From NCBI RefSeq assembly GCF_021130785.1, contig NC_060213.1, forward strand, positions 135,856,001-135,920,000: DNA of 64,000 nucleotides. Reading direction: 5' to 3'. Positions 56,691 to 64,000 of this stretch are shown one piece after another; the first letter of the stretch is position 1, and every line of letters starts with the position of its first letter. The notes under the pieces were generated by a model, which saw only the letters and a program-made list of their open reading frames with translations, did no database searches and was not told where the DNA came from. Both the position numbers and the translations under genes were made by a program. This DNA comes from Homalodisca vitripennis. Taxonomy: Eukaryota > Arthropoda > Insecta > Hemiptera > Cicadellidae.

Positions 56691-59149
56691 ATTTTTACCC
56701 AAGAAAGCTTTTTTTTATTTGTTGTATGATATAAAAACTGTTTGCTCAAAGATAAGGCCCAAACTAATAATAAAACATTGACCAACATTTTATTTTTTAT
56801 ACGTTTTAAAAAAGGTGCATAATACTTGTTACATTTAACATGAGCGAGATGGAACTACTCGTCTTCCCTTACATGGTATTAAATAATGCTGGATATAATT
56901 ATGATTCATTATTATGGTGGCTAACAAATATATAACTATTTATTTGTACGAGAAACACTTTAAATTTGACATGTGTTGTACAGGTCTACTAGTGTACGAA
57001 GTGCACAGAACAACTGCGTAGAATGTAGTTGATAATTAATCTCTGTTAGAGAGCGACAACGTTCATTTACATCGGCAGTGATAACATATCTGTAACTAAC
57101 ACTACCATAACCAATGATAACTTTGCAACCGACCTACATGTTAGTGTGGCGGGAGTCAATTTCTACAACATAAATTATTTCCTTTCTTGACTACAATGTA
57201 CGTTGGCTGTTCTGTAAATCTTAGTGGGCTGATTATTTTTTAATCTAATAAAAATTAACAGGATTTCGGACATGTAAGTATGTAAGTACCTGTAAATTTC
57301 CACGTGGGGTCCCACATTTTTATTTAGAACTTTACAAAGTATTTTCATATATATTAAAACCACTGTTATATATTTTTAGTACAATCTGAATTGGATTATG
57401 ACACTTTTTATGTGTAGGGAAATTATTTTATCCCGCTTAGTCCATATTAAAACGCGTATATAGAAATGTTTTATTATTAATTTAACTGCTTTTTGCTTTT
57501 TTGTGAAACTTAATATTTCTCTTTTTAAAATATAAAATTTCTTTTGCCTATCTACAAGTAATATATTAATATATAATTATTTTTAAACTGCAATAAACCA
57601 CCTAATAAAAATAGTTTTAAATGATTTTCATTTAATTCTATAATACAATATACTATCAGTTTTTTCAGCGTAATAAATTAACTTGTTAGTAAAACATTTT
57701 AAATATTTTAATACGTTTTGATTTAAAATAAAACTTTTCATACAATTTCCTTATACATCTTCTGTATACAATATTAGACCCAAGCCCTTCATTTTAGGGG
57801 CGTAACTCTCGACATATGGAAACAACTATTGTACATTGGGCCCAATGCAACCATGCTCCGACCATCCTATTTCCCATCCGTAGCTTAATCTACATGAAGA
57901 ATTCTCTGTAAAAAAACTGCCTTCTGCATGATTTACACAATGTTGCTTTATAAAATAAAATTTTTACTTAGTTTATCAATTAGGACGGTGCAACTGCACT
58001 ATATTATTTATAGTTCTGAGTATTAATTTTGTTATATACGAACTAGAATGTTGTAATTAACTGCAAACAATATCCTTGATTCAATTTACATGCTTTTATT
58101 GTTATTGGTTGGATCAATATGAAATACGAGAAAATCTTTCGCTAGAAGAACAAGGATACCCGATATAGAATTATTTATTTTAAACTGTACAAACAACGAA
58201 TTTGCTAAACACTTTTCCGGCAATGGTAATCTACGAAACAATGGTAATCAACTCACTATATTGGACAAGATACTAAAGCATTACTGCTTGTGCAAAATGC
58301 TCTTATCGGCACTCATTTAACAAAACTTTAAGATCTTGAAAATACTGAACATACTTTATATCGGCAACAGACGTGCAATCAAATAAAGAAGATAAAAAGA
58401 AAACTAACAGACCAGGAAATATGAACACAAAAGACGTTTACCGCAGCAACAAAAACTTTATTGGTTATCGTGTTTTAAAATAATAGCACGATTCCGTTAT
58501 CAGTGGAGATAGAGTAGCCAACTAATTCCAGGAACACGGAGATAGCCAAATTGCAAGAACTCCACGGAACTCTTACTTTGTACCAACATAAGAACAAAAT
58601 ATTTCAAACCTTTTTTATGCCTTCATGAATGCCTAAAGACGATACTGATAGAAAAATCACTTCTTCGACTCGAAAATAAACCTGAGACTGATGAAATTTC
58701 CGCTACAGTTTAAGATAATCGGCTGGCGGCGGTGGCAATATGATTAATGGTCGAAGGTGCAGTTGGGTGTGGGAAGATCAAAGCTGACAAACAATAGCTG
58801 AGACCCCTCGAGACAATAATGCTTGGCACTCGTAGACAGACTGACTGACTGGCCACTTCAGACTGGCATGAACACTTTCTGCCTACCTCCACACACGCAG
58901 GTATGTCCCAAACCTGCGCGATATTGTGCTGTTAACACGACTGGTAACGCAAAGAAGCAGAACTTGTAATCTAACTCACGGTTACGTTTATGGGAATGTC
59001 ACTTGGAAAAATAAACACAAATACTTGGTAGGTTTTAAACCCTTGAAGACATAGATATTTCTTTAATGTCGGAAATAATAATAATTATTATACAAAGTTG
59101 GCCGATGCTAGTTTAACTTTTTATGTTTGAAATAAGTGTTTCAACTTCA
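56691..59149. other. No gene recognised; tail fragment at 57257-57275
   Basis: About 2.5 kb of AT-rich DNA. The string aacaggatttcggacat at 57258 is a fragment of the PLE-type tail. 58690-58990 is GC-richer with a 60-codon minus frame lacking a motif. Confidence 0.38.
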
Positions 59150-61510
59150 TTTCTCAACCTAACTACTAGGATGATTTATCAACCTAACTACTGGAATGTT
59201 GCATCAACCTAACTACTGGAATGTTGCATCAACCTAACTACTGGAATGTTGCATCAACCTAACTTCTGGAATGTTGCATTAACCTAACTACTGGAATGTT
59301 GTATCAACCTAACTACTGAAATGTTGCATCAACCTAACTACTGGAATGTTGCATCAACCTAACTGCTGGAATGTTGCATCAACCTAACTACTGGAATGTT
59401 GTATCAACGTAACTACTGAAATGTTGCATCAACCTAACTGCTTGAAATGTTGATTAACCTAACTACTGGAATGTTGCACACCAACCTAACTACTGGAATG
59501 TTGCATCAACCTAACTACTGGAATTTTGCATCAACCTAACTACTGGAATGTTGCAACAACCTAACTCCTAGAATGTTGTATCAACCTAACTACTGGAATA
59601 TTGCATCAAACCTAACAGCTGGAATGTTGTATCAACCTAACTACTGGAATGTTCTATCAACCTAACTACTGGAATGTTGCATCAACCTAACTACTGGAAT
59701 GTTGCACCAACCTAACTACTGGAATGTTGCATCAACCTAACTTGGAATGTTGCATAATCCTAACGACTGGAATGTTGTATCAACATAACTACTGGAATGT
59801 TGTATCAGCCTAATACTGCCTAACTACTGGAATGTTGTATCAGCCTAACTACTGGAATGTTGCATCAACCTAACTTGGAATGTTGCATAATCCTAACGAC
59901 TGGAATGTTGTATCAACATAACTACTGGAATGTTGTATCAGCCTAACTACTGGAATGTTGTATCAGCCTAACTACTGGAATGTTGCATCAACCTAACTAC
60001 TGGAATGTTGCATCAACCTAACTACAGGAATTTCACATCAACCTAACTACTGGAATGTTGCATCAACCTAACTACTAGAATGTTGCATCAACCTAACTTC
60101 TGGAATGTTGATTAACCTAACTACTGGAATGTTGCACCAACCTAACTACTGGAATGTTGCATCAACCTAACTACTGGAATGTTGCATCAGCCTAACTACT
60201 GGAATGTTGCATCAACCTAACTACTGGAATGTTGCATCAACCTAACTACTGGGATGTTGCATCAACCTAACTACTGGAATTTTGCATCAACCTAACTACT
60301 GGAATGTTGCAGCAACCTAACTACTAGAATGTTGCATAATCCTAACTACTGGAATGTTGTATCAACCTAACTACTGGAATGTTGCATCAACCTAACTACT
60401 GGAATGTTGCATCAACCTAACTACTGGAATGTTGCATCAACCTAACTACTGGAATGTTGCAGCAACCTAACTACTAGAATGTGGCATCAACCTAACTACT
60501 GGAATGTTGCATCAACCTAACTACTGGAATTTTGCATCAACCTAACTACTGGAATGTTGCAGCAACCTAACTACTAGAATGTGGCATAATCCTAACGACT
60601 GGAATGTTGTATCAACCTAACTACTGGAATGTTGCATCAACCTAACTACTGGAATGTTGCATCAACCTAACTACTGGAATGTTGCATCAACCTAACTACT
60701 GGAATGTTGCATCAACCTAACTACTGGAATTTTGCATCAACCTAACTACTGGAATGTTGCAGCAACCTAACTACTAGAATGTGGCATAATCCTAACGACT
60801 GGAATGTTGTATCAACCTAACTACTGGAATGTTGCATCAACCTAACTACTGGAATGTTGCATCAACCTAACTACAGGAATTTTACATCAACCTAACTACT
60901 GGAATGTTGCATCAACCTAACTACTAGAATGTTGCATCAACCTAACTTCTGGAATGTTGATTTACCTAACTACTGGAATGTTGCACCAACCTAACTACTG
61001 GAATGTTGCATCAACCTAACTACTGGAATGTTGCATCAGCCTAACTACTGGAATGTTGCATCAACCTAACTACTGGAATGTTGCATCAACCTAACTACTG
61101 AAATGTTGCATCAACCTAACTACTGGAATGTTGCATCAACCTAACTACTGGAATGTTGCATCAACCTAACGACTGGAATGTTGCATAAACCTAACGACTG
61201 GAATGTTTTATCAACCTAACTACTGGAATGTTGCATCAACCTAACTGCTGGAATGTTGATTAACGTAACTACTGGAATGTTGCACCAACCTAACTACTGG
61301 AATGTTGCATCAACCTAACTACTGGAATTTTGCATCAACCTAACTACTGGAATTTTGCAGCAACCTAACTACTAGAATGTGGCATAATCCTAACGACTGG
61401 AATGTTGTATCAACCTAACTACTGGAATGTTGTATCAACCTAACTATTGGAATGTTGCATCAACCCAACTAATGGAATGTTGTACCAACCTAACTATTGG
61501 TATATTGTAT
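59150..61510 (+). repeat. Minisatellite, 25-bp unit, roughly 90 copies
   Basis: The unit is catcaacctaactactgg followed by aatgttg. Common variants are ttttg for gttg, tagaatgtgg, ataatcctaacgactgg and gtatcaa. Variant strings recur in larger blocks: the marker gcataatcctaac occurs near 59752, 59884, 60333, 60585, 60784 and 61382, and the 60585 and 60784 occurrences are about eight units apart with the same order of neighbours. Each unit contains AACCTAAC, which matches a short piece of the insect telomeric (CCTAA)n strand, though the unit as a whole is not telomeric. Confidence 0.96.
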
Positions 61511-62499
61511 TAAGATCTTCAAGCTTTTCGTCACTCATCTCAATATTTGTTTGGATATTTCACTTGCGCCTTTTCTAAAACGGAGTTTGAGAATAATCAA
61601 ACTTAAATCCTAACTAAAACAAAGAAGCACACAAACTTGAACCTATACTGTCTACAACAAATGTCTTTCTTGCTTTTTTCAAATCCAGCAAATTGAATTC
61701 GGTATCTCGCGATATTCCAATAATTAAATTCAACAGTTACGCTTTTAAAAGACAATAAATTAAAAAGAAACCGTCACAAACTAACTATATGGTTGGACAT
61801 TTACAGCATATTTGAATATCAGAAGTTAGTGACAAAAAGGGGTTGACTATTGCGATTAAAATGACATTTTCACCGTTAAAAACTAAAAAAGAACTGCTAT
61901 TAAATGTTGGTATTTTTTCTAGAAGTCAATTATAATTAACCATTGTTATTATTAAATTAATTGCATTAGAGCCAATTATTTAGGATACTTTTAAAAATTC
62001 TCGAAAGCTATTATATTTTCAATGCTAAATACATTACAAAAAGGTGGGACATTTTTCACGCTCATCATTTCCTCGAAATATTTCCATATCTGATATTACA
62101 ACAGTAGAATTTTAAAATGGCTTGACCAATATTGTAAACGCAATAGAAACCACATCTTCGGTTTTAACAGAATCGGAAACGGTCACGGATCGGGTTGCAA
62201 GTACGGGATCCAATAAAAGCAACATCAAGCCATACATCAATATGTGGAGGGACCACGTGTGGACAATGGCTGGAGTTGTATCAGAGGCTGTTCTACAGCG
62301 GTACTATAGAGTGAGCCAAGTTCCATCACGCTCAGGCAGTATAGTCCAGCGCGCCTGCTTTTGTACAGACGTGACTCACCACGCCATTTCTGTGTGTCTT
62401 TAACAGATTAGTTGGGTGGGCCTACACCGGTACTCCACTAAGTAGCTGAAATTCCATGGTATTCGAAAAAAAATAGTTAGCAATAGAAAAAATTGCCAT
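61511..62499. other. No gene identified; unassigned 93-codon frame at 62122-62403
   Basis: The frame 62122-62403 lies in locally GC-richer sequence and reads with mixed, protein-like composition (for example IKPYINMWRDHVWTMAGVV), but I recognise no family. It ends at TAA, and a splice-acceptor-like tctttaacag overlaps the stop. It could be an old exon or chance. The rest is AT-rich. Confidence 0.25.
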
Positions 62500-62757
62500 A
62501 TTTCCCTCTTGAAGGAAACAGGATTTTTCCTGACATTTGCCATCGTTCAGTGAAACAAGAAATCAGTAACACTACGTTTCGAGACCTGCAATCTGATCTC
62601 TTCTTCAGGTAAGAACTAACCTAATCCATAGTGTTAGGAAACGTAGTGTTACTGATTTCTTGTTTCACTGAACTATGGCAAATGTCCGGAAAAATCCTGT
62701 TTCCTTCACAATCCTTCCATCGTCAAAAATAACCATCAAACAAAGAATTTCCCTCTT
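62500..62757. mobile_element. Minimal 236-bp PLE-type fold-back element with 11-bp target duplication
   Basis: The direct repeat atttccctctt lies at 62500-62510 and 62747-62757, immediately outside the two tails. The left tail (62511-62612) is in minus orientation with the complete reversed core (GAAA/GAGACC...GATCTC/TCTTCAG). A junction of about 30 bases follows. The right tail (62641-62746) is in plus orientation, begins at GAAACGTAGTG, and ends with cacaatccttccatcgtcaa and accatcaaacaaag. About 65 bases of the tails are mutually complementary. It has no coding sequence at all, yet the duplication shows it inserted as a unit. Confidence 0.8.
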
Positions 62758-63533
62758 AACGAAATTTTAAACGTTTTCAAACAAGCGCTCTCATACTTAT
62801 CAAAATGCATTAATTTCTTCAGATGATAAAAAAAAACTTTCTAATGCAATGCCATTTTAGTGATGGTCCATTCAAAGGTGAAATTACATGAAATGAGAAA
62901 TTCTTTACAGGCAAAGTTAGGGCCGCATGGCCCTTCTTGCACTTAAAATGCGACAGCGTAAAATTTAAAAAAAACGTATTCAATATTACCTTATGAATAA
63001 AAAATAAAAAAATAATTACATTTGGAAAATGTGGAGAAATTAATATAACGTTTAAATATGTAAAAATGAAAATGTAACAAATTAATAAATTAACTACTTC
63101 TGTAATTTTTAAAACATAAAATAAAATTATACTTTCAATATACAAATTAAACTAAAGTGGTTATTATAACACAAAAAAGGTATGCACACTGTTTAGAAAG
63201 GTATAAAAATAGGATTGAGATTTTATTTTCAGATAATGAGTTATAAAAAAACTGTAATTAAGAAGGGTTTATAGTGATGCTTCACGCGAACCCATATAAG
63301 TAGTTGCTTTAGTAATAAAAGATGATTTTTACGTTTGTTTTGCGAATTACACTTTTTTACAAATTAAAGCAGTCACGAGTTATAACGGTTGAAAGTTTGG
63401 ATACTTTAATTCAAAAATAGTTTTAAAAAATATGGAATGTAGCTCGCAAACCAAACGTGGACATTCAATTTTAGACCTCTTCCGCTCAAAAGTCAAAGTA
63501 AAAATCTTTTATTGTCATCCGACTATATACATA
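62758..63533. other. No gene recognised
   Basis: AT-rich. A short piece at 62905-62925 (ttacaggcaaagttagggcc) resembles the reversed 3' part of the 5S SINE and may be a small remnant. A 108-codon minus frame at 63145 is AT-driven, with hydrophobic low-complexity content. Confidence 0.35.
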
Positions 63534-63755
63534 TTGGGAGTGCCGATGTTAGAGCGGTCTCAGTCGTTGGACTTTGAGTCTGAGTTAGAGATAGCGCAGG
63601 TTCAAATCTTGTCTGTGACCGTTGCACTTTTTATCAGTACAATCAACCTCGTACTGTATCGACTCACCCCCTTATTCTGTTTGATAAGATCCTCGCACAG
63701 GCCAGTGGCCCATGAGGACGGGCAGATTAAGGCATAAAATGGGATCGGATTCTCT
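63534..63755 (+). mobile_element. tRNA-derived SINE, copy 4
   Basis: The head tgggagtgccgatgttagag is followed by gcggtctcagtcgttgga (A-box region, diverged), ggttcaaatcttg (B box), ttatcagtacaatcaacctc, gataagatcctcgcacaggc, and gaggacgggcagattaaggc. It ends in aatgggatcggattctc. Confidence 0.8.
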
Positions 63756-64000
63756 TTAACAACAAAATTTTAAAAACATCATTGACAAAAGTCAAATCAG
63801 TAGCCTATTATTTATCTTTAAGAATAGTTGACATAAAGGGTTGGATTCTAAAAAGCACCTGCGAACTGTGTGATACGGACCTGGTGAAAAGTTACATGGT
63901 GCATTTTTGTGATATTGCAGAAAAAATAACAAAGCAGGATAAATTCTAAAATATACGTTAAATTTCACCACGGGACACAAATGGAATCATATTCAAAAAA
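63756..64000. other. No gene recognised
   Basis: AT-rich end of the window with nothing recognised. Confidence 0.4.

Noticed and set aside
59150..61510. Telomeric array
   Set aside because: The unit is 25 bases with only one CCTAA-like element; it is not a run of TTAGG.
62122..62403. Host exon or small gene (93 codons)
   Set aside because: No recognised family and no clear splice structure; kept only as an unassigned frame in the gap entry.

Overview
The window looks like a piece of a large, AT-rich arthropod (probably insect) nuclear genome. It has no operons, ribosome binding sites or long clean reading frames. It does have long dinucleotide runs, five minisatellite or satellite arrays, tRNA- and 5S-rRNA-derived SINEs, decayed Jockey/CR1-type LINEs, Penelope-like elements (PLEs), and Tc1, PIF/Harbinger and hAT relics. 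I could not identify an intact host gene. The window is best read as intergenic or intronic DNA filled with transposon debris. The species cannot be fixed from the sequence alone.

Layout. 0-2.7 kb: unassigned DNA with two old PLE-type tails. 2.75-4.94 kb: two 5'-truncated PLE copies head to head, with GIY-YIG endonuclease remnants, a candidate hammerhead ribozyme in each tail and a 14-bp flanking direct repeat. 5.5-6.1 kb: a MITE with a TA duplication. 7.1-7.8 kb: a LINE 3' end with an internal 232-bp duplication. 8.85-10.4 kb: a 14-copy, roughly 111-bp satellite with higher-order structure. 10.7-11.04 kb: (CA)n joined to (TA)n. 11.5-15.1 kb: a 5S SINE, two old tandem duplications, a 108-bp minisatellite and a tRNA SINE. 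18.0-20.1 kb: a 39-bp minisatellite. 20.9-21.8 kb: a PLE fold-back unit, a LINE end and a 5S SINE. 25.4-26.0 kb: Tc1 transposase relic. 28.06-28.86 kb: a Harbinger element with TTA duplications. 29-31.6 kb: 5S SINE, MITE, two LINE ends, tRNA SINE. 32.1-32.95 kb: fold-back element. 35.0-35.7 kb: a roughly 116-bp tandem repeat. 38.8-41.4 kb: the longest LINE relic, with a visible YADD reverse-transcriptase motif. 42.1-42.8 kb: a hAT deletion derivative with an exact 8-bp duplication. 45.5-46.3 kb: a TIR element with GGTGACC ends. 48.5-49.1, 52.7-53.4, 56.0-56.4 and 62.5-62.76 kb: PLE-type tails, mostly as inverted pairs. 50.7-52.4 kb: a 58-bp minisatellite. 59.15-61.5 kb: a 25-bp minisatellite.

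Most interesting thread. One tail sequence recurs at seven or more sites. It carries a hammerhead-like core (CTGAAGA, a helix II, GAAA) and is usually arranged as two facing copies. The 62.5-kb example is only 236 bp long, codes for nothing, and sits between 11-bp direct repeats. This suggests a minimal ribozyme-bearing, non-autonomous fold-back element mobilised in trans by PLE enzymes. The 2.75-4.94 kb element shows the same architecture with coding remnants of the enzyme still attached.
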